This document shows, piece by piece, positions 33,758 through 41,842 of a stretch of 64,000 nt of DNA. Origin of the DNA: Streptomyces albireticuli (GTDB lineage Bacteria > Actinomycetota > Actinomycetes > Streptomycetales > Streptomycetaceae); contig NZ_CP021744.1 of assembly GCF_002192455.1 (NCBI RefSeq), positions 3,006,001-3,070,000 on the forward strand, read 5' to 3'. The notes beneath the pieces were generated by a model that made no database searches, was not told the DNA's origin, and was given only the letters and a program-made list of their open reading frames with translations. The first letter of the stretch is position 1; every line of letters begins with the position of its first letter. The translations under genes and the position numbers were made by a program.

Positions 33758-33809
33758 GACGGCGCGGGCGCCCTCCGGGGGTTAACCCCCGGAGGGCGCC
33801 CGCGCCGTC
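33758..33809. terminator. Perfect 52-bp palindrome
   Basis: Two 26-bp arms with no unpaired centre, axis between 33783 and 33784 (GGGGGTTAACCCCC). Lies 54 bases after the XRE-TPR stop and most simply acts as its terminator. Confidence 0.75.
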
Positions 33810-33963
33810 CCCACCTCCGGGCCGGGGGACATCCTCATGGCCCCCACCGTCCTCACGTGCGTGAATGATCCCGAAGCGGCCGGGCACCCCCGGCCCCGGC
33901 CGCCCCGCACCACAACTCCTCGCACCCGCAAGGACATTGCACACTTCCACGTGAGGCGCCGCC

Positions 33964-35166
33964 ATGACCCCCGTACGAACCCCCGCACCCGAAACCCGCC
34001 GCAAAGCCGCCCTCGGCGCCATCGCGGCAGCCGCCGTCGCGGCGACCCTCGCGATGCCGCTGTCCACGGCCTGGGCCGCCCAGCCGGAAGCCCGTGCCGC
34101 CGGATACAGCCGCGCCGACCTCCAGCGCGGCCTGGACGACATCGTCCGCAAAGACGGCGTCGTGGGCGCCCAAGCCACCCTCGCCAACGGCCCCACCCGG
34201 ACAGACGTCACCGCCGGCACCGCCGAGCGCGGCACGAACCGTCCGATGCCCGCCCAGGGCTACTTCCGGATGGGCAGCAACACCAAGACCTTCGTCGCCA
34301 CCGTCATGCTGCAACTGGTCGCGGAGGGAAAGGTCCGGCTCGACGACACCGTCGACCACTGGTTGCCGGGGGTCGTCGACGCCAACGGCAACGACGGCAA
34401 GCGGATCACCGTGCGGCAGTTGTTGCAGCACACCAGCGGGTTGCCCGATTACGACGACCACCTGCCCGTCCTCGACGAGGAGAATTTCCGGAAGCACCGT
34501 TTCGACCGCTACACGCCACGCGAGTTGGTCGACATGGCCCTGCGGGAGAAGAGACTCTTCGAGCCCGGGAAGGGCTGGAGCTACTCCAACACCGGCTACA
34601 TCCTCGTCGGGATGATCGTCGAGAAGGCGACGGGCCACCACTGGAGCGAGGAGGTCCGCGATCGGGTCGTCGCGCCGCTCGGCCTCACGCACACCTTCTC
34701 CGCGGGTGACCGCACCGGCCTCCCCCGGCCGTCCGCCCGCGCCTACCAGCAGTTCGCGCCCGGCGGGCCGCTGATCGACAGCACCGAGGTCAGCATGGAC
34801 TGGGGCGGCTCGGCGGGCGACCTCGTCACCACCTCGGACGACCTCACGCGCTTCTGGCAGGCCCTGCTCGGAGGGAAGCTGCTGGGGCCCGCGCAGATGG
34901 CGCAGATGTTCGCCACGGTGCCGACCCATGAGGAGGACAGGGAGGTGCCCAGAGAGGCCGGGCTCGGGGTCTTCAAGACCGCGCTGAGCTGCGGCGGCGG
35001 CTACTGGGGCCACGGTGGGACCACCCTCGGGCACCTGAACCGCAACGGCTTCGTCGACAAGGGCCGGAAGGGTGTCGTCGTGATGCGCTCCACCAACCTC
35101 GCCGCGGAGGACCGGGACGGCCGTACCGACAAGCTCCTCGACGACGCCCTCTGCGGGATGAGGTGA
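33964..35166 (+). CDS. Secreted serine hydrolase (class C beta-lactamase / D-Ala-D-Ala carboxypeptidase family)
   Basis: 400 residues with a signal peptide (ALGAIAAAAVAATLAMPLST ending AWAAQP). Catalytic motifs of the family are intact: SNTK with S105 and K108, YSN at 207-209, and HGG at 350-352. Members are DD-carboxypeptidases, esterases or beta-lactamases; sequence alone does not separate them, though Streptomyces copies usually act on peptidoglycan peptides or small D-amino amides. ATG 33964; no Shine-Dalgarno-like sequence better than GTGAGGCG. Confidence 0.88.
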   Translation: MTPVRTPAPETRRKAALGAIAAAAVAATLAMPLSTAWAAQPEARAAGYSRADLQRGLDDIVRKDGVVGAQATLANGPTRTDVTAGTAERGTNRPMPAQGYFRMGSNTKTFVATVMLQLVAEGKVRLDDTVDHWLPGVVDANGNDGKRITVRQLLQHTSGLPDYDDHLPVLDEENFRKHRFDRYTPRELVDMALREKRLFEPGKGWSYSNTGYILVGMIVEKATGHHWSEEVRDRVVAPLGLTHTFSAGDRTGLPRPSARAYQQFAPGGPLIDSTEVSMDWGGSAGDLVTTSDDLTRFWQALLGGKLLGPAQMAQMFATVPTHEEDREVPREAGLGVFKTALSCGGGYWGHGGTTLGHLNRNGFVDKGRKGVVVMRSTNLAAEDRDGRTDKLLDDALCGMR

Positions 35167-35224
35167 CACCAACCGGCCGTCACCGATTAACGCCCGGGCC
35201 CCGCCGTCGCGCAGGATGGACCGT

Positions 35225-35758
35225 ATGACCGAGATCCACACCCCCCGCCTCCTCCTCCGTCGCTGGCACGACGACGACGTCACCTTCATGGCGGACATCA
35301 ACGCGGACCCGCGGGTCATGCGCTGGGTGGAGGACGGCTCGACGCTCGGCCCCGACACCACCGCCGAGGCGATCGAGCGCTGGGAGGAGGAGTGGGACGA
35401 CGAGGGCTTCGGGATCTTCGCCGTCGAGCTGCTGGGCTCGGGCGAGCTCATCGGCTTCACGGGCCTGTCCTGGACGGAGTTCTCCCCGGAGGAGCTGCCC
35501 GACGTGGCGATCGGCTGGCGGCTCGGCTCCCAGTTCTGGGGGCAGGGGTACGCGTCCGAGGCCGCGCAGGCCACCCTGGAGTTCGCGCTCACGGACCGCG
35601 GCCTCGACCGTGTCGTCGCCGTCATCCGGACCGGCGACGAGGCCTCCGAGAACGTCGCCCGCAAGCTCGGCATGGCCCCGGAGCGGGCGACGGTCCACCC
35701 GGTGCTCGACTTCCCGCTGACGGTGCACGCCATCGACCTCACCGAGTACCAGGCCTGA
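35225..35758 (+). CDS. GNAT N-acetyltransferase (RimJ/RimL type)
   Basis: 177 residues from ATG 35225 (MTEIHTPRLLLRRW). The N-terminal TPRLLLRRWHDDD, LIGFTGLSWTEF, IGWRLGSQFWGQGYASEAAQ acetyl-CoA loop and NVARKLGMAPE are diagnostic of the RimJ/RimL-like acetyltransferases. Target unknown. CAGGAT 35212-35217 sits 7 nt before the ATG; ATG 35216 is an in-frame alternative. Convergent with deoA across a strong terminator. Confidence 0.88.
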   Translation: MTEIHTPRLLLRRWHDDDVTFMADINADPRVMRWVEDGSTLGPDTTAEAIERWEEEWDDEGFGIFAVELLGSGELIGFTGLSWTEFSPEELPDVAIGWRLGSQFWGQGYASEAAQATLEFALTDRGLDRVVAVIRTGDEASENVARKLGMAPERATVHPVLDFPLTVHAIDLTEYQA

Positions 35759-35779
35759 GCCGGCGGGCCGCGAAAAAGC

Positions 35780-35817
35780 CGGACGGGCCCGGCGGAGGAA
35801 TCCGCCGGGCCCGTCCG
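35780..35817. terminator. Bidirectional terminator
   Basis: CGGACGGGCCCGGCGGA, loop GGAA, TCCGCCGGGCCCGTCCG between the convergent GNAT and deoA genes. Confidence 0.9.
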
Positions 35818-35830
35818 TTCGCCGTCGGGA

Positions 35831-37108
35831 TCAGGCGATGCGGTCCAGCACGATCGGGTTCGCGGTGAACGACGTGCCCTCGGGGGCGATCTCCACGCCG
35901 CCCTCCAGCGCCGCCAGCGCGTAGTCGTACTTCTCCGGGGTGTCCGTGTGGAGCGTCATCAGCGGCTGGCCCGCGGTGACCTTGTCGCCCGGCTTGGCGT
36001 GCATCTCGATGCCCGCGCCGAACTGGACCGGGTCCTCCTTGCGCGCCCGGCCGGCGCCCAGGCGCCAGGCGGAGACGCCGACGGCGTAGGCGTCGAGCTT
36101 GGTGAGGACGCCCGAGGCCGAGGCCGTCACCACGTGCTGCTCCCGGGCCACCGGCAGCGCCGCGTCCGGGTCGCCGCCCTGGGCCTGGATCATGCGGCGC
36201 CAGTGGTCCATGGCGGAGCCGTCGCGCAGGGCCTTCTCCGGGTCCGCGTCGGGCAGGCCGGCCGCCGTGAGCATCTCGCGGGCCAGGGCCAGGGTCAGCT
36301 CGACGACGTCGGCCGGGCCGCCGCCGGCGAGGACCTCGACGGACTCGCGGACCTCAAGGGCGTTGCCCGCGGTGAGGCCCAGCGGGGTCGACATGTCGGT
36401 CAGCAGGGCGACGGTCTTGACGCCGTGGTCCGTGCCGAGGCCGACCATCGTGGAGGCCAGCTCACGGGCGTCCTCGATGTTCTTCATGAAGGCGCCGGAG
36501 CCGACCTTCACGTCCAGGACCAGGGAGCCCGTACCCTCGGCGATCTTCTTCGACATGATGGACGAGGCGATCAGCGGGATCGCCTCCACCGTGCCGGTGA
36601 CGTCGCGGAGCGCGTAGAGCTTCTTGTCGGCCGGGGCGAGGCCGTCGCCCGCCGCGCAGATCACGGAGCCGACGTTGCGCAGGACGTCCATCATCTCGTC
36701 GTTCGAGAGGAGGGCGCGCCAGCCCGGGATGGACTCCAGCTTGTCGAGCGTGCCACCGGTGTGGCCGAGGCCCCGGCCGGAGAGCTGCGGCACGGCCGCG
36801 CCGCAGGCGGCGACGAGCGGGGCCAGCGGGAGGGTGATCTTGTCGCCGACGCCGCCGGTGGAGTGCTTGTCCGAGGTCGGCATGGGCAGGGACGAGAAGT
36901 CCATGCGCTCGCCGGACTTGATCATGGCGGCGGTCCAGCGGGCGATCTCCGCGCGGTCCATGCCGTTGAGCAGGATCGCCATGGCGAGCGAGGACATCTG
37001 CTCGTCGGCGACCTCGCCGCGCGTGTACGCGTCGATGACCCAGTCGATCTGCTCGTCGGTCAGCCGACCGCGGTCGCGCTTCGCGCGGATTACGGAAATG
37101 GCGTCCAT
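35831..37108 (-). CDS. deoA: Thymidine phosphorylase
   Basis: 425 residues, typical length. Splits thymidine or deoxyuridine with phosphate to base and deoxyribose-1-phosphate. N-terminal MDAISVIRAKRDRGRLTDEQ, the phosphate loop SDKHSTGGVGDKITLPLAPL, GRGLGHTGGTLDKLESIPG and KVGSGAFMKNIEDARELA are signature regions of the nucleoside phosphorylase II family. ATG 37108 with AAGGAAA upstream. Last gene of the bmp-transporter-cdd set, but a hairpin separates it from cdd. Confidence 0.95.
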   Translation of the reverse strand: MDAISVIRAKRDRGRLTDEQIDWVIDAYTRGEVADEQMSSLAMAILLNGMDRAEIARWTAAMIKSGERMDFSSLPMPTSDKHSTGGVGDKITLPLAPLVAACGAAVPQLSGRGLGHTGGTLDKLESIPGWRALLSNDEMMDVLRNVGSVICAAGDGLAPADKKLYALRDVTGTVEAIPLIASSIMSKKIAEGTGSLVLDVKVGSGAFMKNIEDARELASTMVGLGTDHGVKTVALLTDMSTPLGLTAGNALEVRESVEVLAGGGPADVVELTLALAREMLTAAGLPDADPEKALRDGSAMDHWRRMIQAQGGDPDAALPVAREQHVVTASASGVLTKLDAYAVGVSAWRLGAGRARKEDPVQFGAGIEMHAKPGDKVTAGQPLMTLHTDTPEKYDYALAALEGGVEIAPEGTSFTANPIVLDRIA

Positions 37109-37164
37109 CAGCACATTTTCCTTAAGTTCGTGCGTCCTCAGTCTTCCCGGGGCCGGAAAGTGAC

Positions 37165-37194
37165 CCGGAGGGGTTGTTTCCACAACCCCTCCGG
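37165..37194 (-). terminator. Hairpin between cdd and deoA
   Basis: CCGGAGGGGTTGT, loop TTCC, ACAACCCCTCCGG; 13-bp stem in a 101-base gap between two genes read in the same direction. Could be a terminator, attenuator or mRNA processing/stability element. Confidence 0.65.
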
Positions 37195-37209
37195 CGCTTG
37201 AGGACATCT

Positions 37210-37605
37210 TTAACGATTCAGGTCGGCAGGCCCAAACGCATCCGGCAACAACTCGGCGAGCGGGCGGACGCCCGTCGTCGTGTCGACGGCCAGTTCCGGT
37301 CCGCCGTGCTCCCAGAGCAGCTGGCGGCAGCGCCCGCAGGGCATCAGGACATTGCCGTTGCGGTCGCAACACGTGAATGCGGTCAGCCGGCCGCCACCCG
37401 AGGAGAACAGCGCGGAAATGAGTCCGCATTCGGCGCACAGGGCGACCCCGTACGCCGCGTTCTCGACATTGCAGCCGGTGACGACGCGGCCGTCGTCCAC
37501 GAGGGCCGCGGCGCCGACGGGGAAATCGGAGTACGGGGCGTAGGCCCGGGACATCGCGTCCCGGGCCTGCGTCCGCAGCGCCTCCCAGTCGAGGGGAGAG
37601 GTCAC
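37210..37605 (-). CDS. cdd: Cytidine deaminase
   Basis: 131 residues, the small homotetrameric type. Converts (deoxy)cytidine to (deoxy)uridine. Zinc site: CAECGLISALF (Cys-Ala-Glu) and MPCGRCRQLLWE; substrate loop CNVENAAYG. Its start overlaps the upstream permease stop by 4 bases, so it is translated from the transporter operon mRNA. Confidence 0.95.
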   Translation of the reverse strand: MTSPLDWEALRTQARDAMSRAYAPYSDFPVGAAALVDDGRVVTGCNVENAAYGVALCAECGLISALFSSGGGRLTAFTCCDRNGNVLMPCGRCRQLLWEHGGPELAVDTTTGVRPLAELLPDAFGPADLNR

Positions 37606-38888
37606 TTTCCTTGGCCCTTCCGGTAGGGCTTGCCGTTGGCCTTGGGCATCCTCAGCCGCTGCGCGGAGAAGGACAGGACCAGCAGCGTCACCACGTAGGG
37701 GGTGGCGTTCACGAGCTCCAGCGGGACGGTCTTGGTCAGCACGTACCAGACCACCAGCGCGGCGGCGAAGGCGGCGGCGACGACCGCGCCGCGCACCTTG
37801 CCCGCCCGCAGCTTCCAGACGGCGAAGCCGACCAGCAGCACGGCGAGGAGCAGCAGCAGCGCGTGCACGACGGGGCCGCCGGCGCGCAGCTGGAGGCTGT
37901 CCATGAAGCCGAACAGGCCGGCGCTCATCGCGACGCCGCCCGGCCGCCAGTTGCCGGAGATCATCGTGGCGAGACCGATGTAGCCGCGGCCACCGGTCTG
38001 GCCGTCGGAGTACATGTGGGTGCCGATGGCGAGGAACGCGCCGCCGAGACCCGCCATGGCGCCGGAGACGACCACGGCCGCGTACTTGTACGTGTAGACG
38101 TTGACGCCGAGGGACTCGGCGGCCACCGGGCTCTCGCCGCAGGAGCGCAGGCGGAGGCCGAAGGAGGAACGCCAGAGCACGAAGAACGTGCCGACGAACA
38201 GCAGCCCCGCGACGATCGTCAGCCAGGACACGTCGGTGACCAGGCCGTCGAGGATGCCGGCGAGGTCGGAGACGAAGAACCAGTGGTGCTTCTCGATGTC
38301 ACCGAGCCAGTCGGACAGGCCGGGGATGGAGAAGGTCGGCATGTCCGACATCACGGGCGACTGCTTGTCGTTGCCGCCCGCCTGCTGGGCGTCGCTGCCC
38401 TCCGCGCCGAACCACAGCTTGGCGAGGTACTGCGTCATGCCGAGGGCCAGGATGTTGATGGCCACACCGGAGATGATGTGGTCGACACCGAAGGTGACGG
38501 TGGCGAAGGCGTGCACCAGGCCGCCGAGCGCGCCGCCGATGACACCGGCGAGCGCCGCGGCCCAGGGGCCGTGCTGCCAGCCGATCCAGCCGGCGCAGAA
38601 GGTGCCGAGCATCATCATGCCTTCGAGGCCGATGTTGACGACGCCCGCGCGCTCGGCCCACAGGCCGCCGAGGCCGGCGAGGCCGATCGGCACGGCGGCG
38701 GCGAGGGCGCCGCTGAACTGGCCGGAGGAGGTCAGGTCCCCGGTGCTGGTGATCTCGCGCAGGGCGGAGAGCAGCAGCAGACCGCCCGCGATGATCATCA
38801 GGACCACGGGGTAGGACAGCTTGCGCCGTCCGGGCTTGTTCTTGCCGCTGAGCGCGTCGGAGACCGCGGCGGTGAAGGTCGTACTCAC
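37602..38888 (-). CDS. Nucleoside ABC transporter permease (second)
   Basis: 428 residues with about 10-12 membrane helices, BPD_transp_2 family as in NupC/YufQ. The core AAVPIGLAGLGGLWAERAGVV followed by NIGLEGMMMLGTFCAG and ESLGVNVYTYKYAAVVVSGA is the family signature. The N-terminal ~65 and C-terminal ~80 residues are extra compared with the shortest homologues. It overlaps the other permease and cdd by 4 bases each, so the order is ATPase, permease, permease, cdd in one transcript. Confidence 0.9.
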   Translation of the reverse strand: MSTTFTAAVSDALSGKNKPGRRKLSYPVVLMIIAGGLLLLSALREITSTGDLTSSGQFSGALAAAVPIGLAGLGGLWAERAGVVNIGLEGMMMLGTFCAGWIGWQHGPWAAALAGVIGGALGGLVHAFATVTFGVDHIISGVAINILALGMTQYLAKLWFGAEGSDAQQAGGNDKQSPVMSDMPTFSIPGLSDWLGDIEKHHWFFVSDLAGILDGLVTDVSWLTIVAGLLFVGTFFVLWRSSFGLRLRSCGESPVAAESLGVNVYTYKYAAVVVSGAMAGLGGAFLAIGTHMYSDGQTGGRGYIGLATMISGNWRPGGVAMSAGLFGFMDSLQLRAGGPVVHALLLLLAVLLVGFAVWKLRAGKVRGAVVAAAFAAALVVWYVLTKTVPLELVNATPYVVTLLVLSFSAQRLRMPKANGKPYRKGQGK

Positions 38889-40000
38889 GCGGATACCTCC
38901 GCCTTGTCGCTCTTACGGGCCTGGGCGGCGAGCTCCTCGCCGACCTTCCGCTGCTGGGCCTTGAGGCCGTACCGGCGGACGATCTCGTAGGCGATGACCA
39001 CGCACAGGACGATGACGCCCTGGATCACGCCGACCATCTCCTGGGCGTAGCCCTCGAACTCCAGCTGGGTGCCGGTGCGCTCCAGGAAGCTCCAGAAGAG
39101 GGCGCCGAGCGCCATGCCGATGGGGTGGTTGCGGCCGAGCAGCGCGATGGCGATGCCGGTGAAGCCGATACCGGCCGGGAAGTCGGTGCCGTAGTTGTAC
39201 GAGACGCCGAGCAGGGTCGGCATGCCGACGAGGCCCGCCATGGCGCCGGAGAGCACCATCGAGGTGACCACCATGCGCTTGACGTTCACACCGCTGGCCT
39301 GGGCTGCCGACTCGGACTGACCGACGGTGCGCAGGTCGAAGCCGAAGCGGGAGCGGTTCAGGACGAACCAGTAGACGAGGCCGGCGAGGGCGGCGATCAC
39401 GACGAAGCCGTAGATCGGCTTGGGCGTGGTCGGGATCTCGAAGAAGTGCGCCGAGTCGGGCAGGTAGGGCGTGTGGATCAGGTTGCCCTCCTTCTCCGCG
39501 AGCCGGCCGTCCTGGAGGAAGTAGGCGATCACCGCGGCGCCGATGGCGTTCAGCATGATGGTGCTGATCACCTCGCTGACGCCCCGGGTGGTCTTCAGCA
39601 GACCGGCGATGCCCGCCCAGATGGCGCCCACGATCATCGCGACGATGATGATCACGGGGATCTGGATGATGCCCGGCAGCGTCAGGGCGCCGCCGACCAC
39701 CGCGGCGAAGAAGGCCGCGATGCGGTACTGGCCGTCGACGCCGATGTTGAAGAGGTTCATCCGGAAGCCGATGGCGACGGCCAGCGCGGACAGGTAGTAC
39801 GGGGTCGCCTTGTTGATGATCCAGACCTGGGAGTCGGCCTTCGAACCGAAGTCGACCATGACCTGGTAGGCGTGGAACGGGTCCTTGCCGGTGGCGGCGA
39901 TGATGATCGAGGTGATCACCAGGGCGGCCACGATCGCCAGGACGGGCGCGGCGAGGGCCAGGATCAGCTTGTTCTTGTCCAGCTTCTTCATGGCGCTCAT
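38885..40000 (-). CDS. Nucleoside ABC transporter permease (first)
   Basis: 371 residues, BPD_transp_2 family (NupB/YufP type). Visible: helix LILALAAPVLAIVAALVITS, IGFRMNLFNIGVDGQYRIAA, GVSEVISTIMLNAIGAAVIA and ASGVNVKRMVVTSMVLSGAM, then GTDFPAGIGFTGIAIALLGR. It pairs with the second permease to form the membrane channel for nucleosides delivered by the BmpA lipoprotein. Stop and start overlaps of 4 bases on both sides show tight coupling. Confidence 0.9.
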   Translation of the reverse strand: MSAMKKLDKNKLILALAAPVLAIVAALVITSIIIAATGKDPFHAYQVMVDFGSKADSQVWIINKATPYYLSALAVAIGFRMNLFNIGVDGQYRIAAFFAAVVGGALTLPGIIQIPVIIIVAMIVGAIWAGIAGLLKTTRGVSEVISTIMLNAIGAAVIAYFLQDGRLAEKEGNLIHTPYLPDSAHFFEIPTTPKPIYGFVVIAALAGLVYWFVLNRSRFGFDLRTVGQSESAAQASGVNVKRMVVTSMVLSGAMAGLVGMPTLLGVSYNYGTDFPAGIGFTGIAIALLGRNHPIGMALGALFWSFLERTGTQLEFEGYAQEMVGVIQGVIVLCVVIAYEIVRRYGLKAQQRKVGEELAAQARKSDKAEVSA

Positions 40001-41595
40001 GCCTTGTCGCCCCCTTCCTGCTCCTGGTCCTGCTCCTGGTCGTCGGCCTCGACGTGTTCGAGGTGGCCGGTGGCTGCGCCGGTCATGGCCGAGCCCAACT
40101 CCTCGGGGGTGATGGTGGCGGGGTCGGCGTCGGCGACCAGGCGGCCGCGGAACATCACCCGCAGGTTGTCGGAGAGCCCGATCAGCTCGTCCAGGTCGGC
40201 GGAGATCAGCAGCACCGCCAGGCCCTCACGGCGCGCCTCGCGGATCTGGTCCCAGATCTGCGCCTGCGCGCCGACGTCCACGCCCCGGGTGGGGTGCGCG
40301 GCGATCAGCAGCTTGGGCAGGTGGCTCATCTCGCGGCCGACGATCAGCTTCTGCTGGTTGCCGCCGGAGAGGGAGGCCGCGGTGACCTCGATGCCGGGGG
40401 TGCGGACGTCGTACTCCCGCACGATGCGCTCGGTGTCGGCGCGCGCCGCCTTGGGGTCGAGGAAGCCCTTCTTGCTGTTGGGCTTCTCCGTGACGTGGCC
40501 GAGGATGCGGTTCTCCCACAGCGGCGCCTCCAGGAGGAGGCCGTGGCGGTGGCGGTCCTCGGGGATGTAGCCGATGCCGTCCTCACGCCGCTTGCGGGTC
40601 GGCGCGTGGCTGATGTCGGCGCCGTCGAGGGTGACGGTGCCCGCGTCGGGGTCCCGCATGCCCATGATGGCCTCGACGAGCTCGGCCTGGCCGTTGCCCT
40701 CCACACCGGCGATGCCGAGGACCTCGCCCTTGTGGATGGTCAGCGAGATGCCGTCGAGCACCGCGCGGACGACGCCGTCCGGGTCGGTGGCGGAGAGCTG
40801 GAGGTCCTCGACCGTGAGCATCGGCGTGTCGGTGACCGTCGACTCACGGGTCTCGGGCGACGGCAGCTCGCTGCCGACCATCAGCTCGGCGAGCTGCTTG
40901 GGGGTGGTCTCGCTCGGCACCGCGGTGCCGACGGTGGTGCCGCGCCGGATGACGGTGATGTCGTCGGCGACGGAGAGCACCTCCCCGAGCTTGTGCGAGA
41001 TGAAGATGACGGTGAGGCCCTCGGCCTTGAGCTCGCGGAGGTTGTCGAAGAGCGCGTCGACCTCCTGCGGGACCAGGACGGCGGTGGGCTCGTCGAGGAT
41101 CAGGGTGCGGGCGCCGCGGTAGAGGACCTTGAGGATCTCCACGCGCTGGCGGTCGGCGACGCCGAGGTCCTCGACCAGGGCGTCGGGGCGGACCCCGAGG
41201 CCGTAGGAGTCGGAGATCTCCTTGATCTTCGCGCGGGCCTTGCCGCCGATGCCGTGGAGCTTCTCGGCGCCGAGGACGACGTTCTCCAGGACGGTCAGGT
41301 TGTCGGCGAGCATGAAGTGCTGGTGCACCATGCCGATGCCGCGCGCGATGGCGTCGGCCGGGGTGTGCAGGGTGACCTGCTCACCGTCGAGCGTGATGGT
41401 GCCCTCGTCCGGCTTCTGCATGCCGTAGAGGATCTTCATCAGGGTCGACTTGCCGGCGCCGTTCTCGCCGCAGAGGGCGTGGACGGAGCCGCGGCGGACG
41501 GTCAGGTGGATGTCGTGGTTGGCCACGACGCCCGGGAACCGCTTGGTGATGCCCGCGAGTTCTACTGCGGGGGCGGTACTGCTGGACGCTTTGAT
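39997..41595 (-). CDS. Nucleoside ABC transporter ATP-binding protein (two NBDs)
   Basis: Tandem ATPase (NupA/YufO type): first Walker A CGENGAGKSTLMKILYG, signature LGVADRQRVEILKVL, Walker B LILDEPTAVL; second half GVEGNGQAELVEAIMGMRDP, signature ASLSGGNQQKLIVGREM. The first ATG/GTG/TTG-type start in frame is GTG 41526 (translated ANHDIHLTV), but the conserved N-terminal strand AVELAGITKRFPGV lies upstream of it in the same frame. AGGAG is followed 8 nt later by ATC 41595, so translation may begin at a non-AUG codon; a sequencing error is the other explanation. C-terminus is Glu/Asp/Gln-rich. Confidence 0.88.
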   Translation of the reverse strand: MKASSSTAPAVELAGITKRFPGVVANHDIHLTVRRGSVHALCGENGAGKSTLMKILYGMQKPDEGTITLDGEQVTLHTPADAIARGIGMVHQHFMLADNLTVLENVVLGAEKLHGIGGKARAKIKEISDSYGLGVRPDALVEDLGVADRQRVEILKVLYRGARTLILDEPTAVLVPQEVDALFDNLRELKAEGLTVIFISHKLGEVLSVADDITVIRRGTTVGTAVPSETTPKQLAELMVGSELPSPETRESTVTDTPMLTVEDLQLSATDPDGVVRAVLDGISLTIHKGEVLGIAGVEGNGQAELVEAIMGMRDPDAGTVTLDGADISHAPTRKRREDGIGYIPEDRHRHGLLLEAPLWENRILGHVTEKPNSKKGFLDPKAARADTERIVREYDVRTPGIEVTAASLSGGNQQKLIVGREMSHLPKLLIAAHPTRGVDVGAQAQIWDQIREARREGLAVLLISADLDELIGLSDNLRVMFRGRLVADADPATITPEELGSAMTGAATGHLEHVEADDQEQDQEQEGGDKA

Positions 41596-41698
41596 GGCGC
41601 ACTCTCCTCGGGGAAGGGAGCGGGAGGAAGACCGGGGCGAGCCGGGCGGGGACCGGCTGTGCCCGGACGGGGCGTGCCCGGATCGGGCGGGGGCGACG

Positions 41699-41710
41699 CT
41701 ACACGCGTCA
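41699..41710. promoter_or_regulatory. Degenerate second operator, ABC operon
   Basis: CTACACGCGTCA matches CTACGCGCGTAG at 9 of 12 bases and lies exactly 20 bp (about two turns) from the perfect site at 41719. Confidence 0.4.
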
Positions 41711-41718
41711 ACGCTGCG

Positions 41719-41730
41719 CTACGCGCGTAG
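41719..41730. promoter_or_regulatory. CTACGCGCGTAG palindrome, ABC operon promoter
   Basis: Exact 12-mer, extended here to GCTACGCGCGTAGC, 123 bases before the likely start of the ATPase gene. It shows that the ATPase-permease-permease-cdd unit has its own promoter, separate from bmpA. Confidence 0.7.
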
Positions 41731-41842
41731 CGTTGGCTCGCAGTTACGGGCCCGGTGGCGGGAGGAGCTCCCCCCGTACCGGGCCCGTGGTGGTGCGAGG
41801 CCGGTCAGGGACCGGCCGGTGCCGGCCGGAACCGGCCCGGGA

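Noticed and set aside
26349..35758. Accessory block as an integrated mobile element
   Set aside because: No integrase, transposase, tRNA or att-like direct repeats were found at its edges; only gene content suggests acquisition.
36624..37163. Plus-strand frames opposite deoA, cdd and the permeases
   Set aside because: Ser/Ala/Arg-rich shadows without motifs or ribosome-binding sites.
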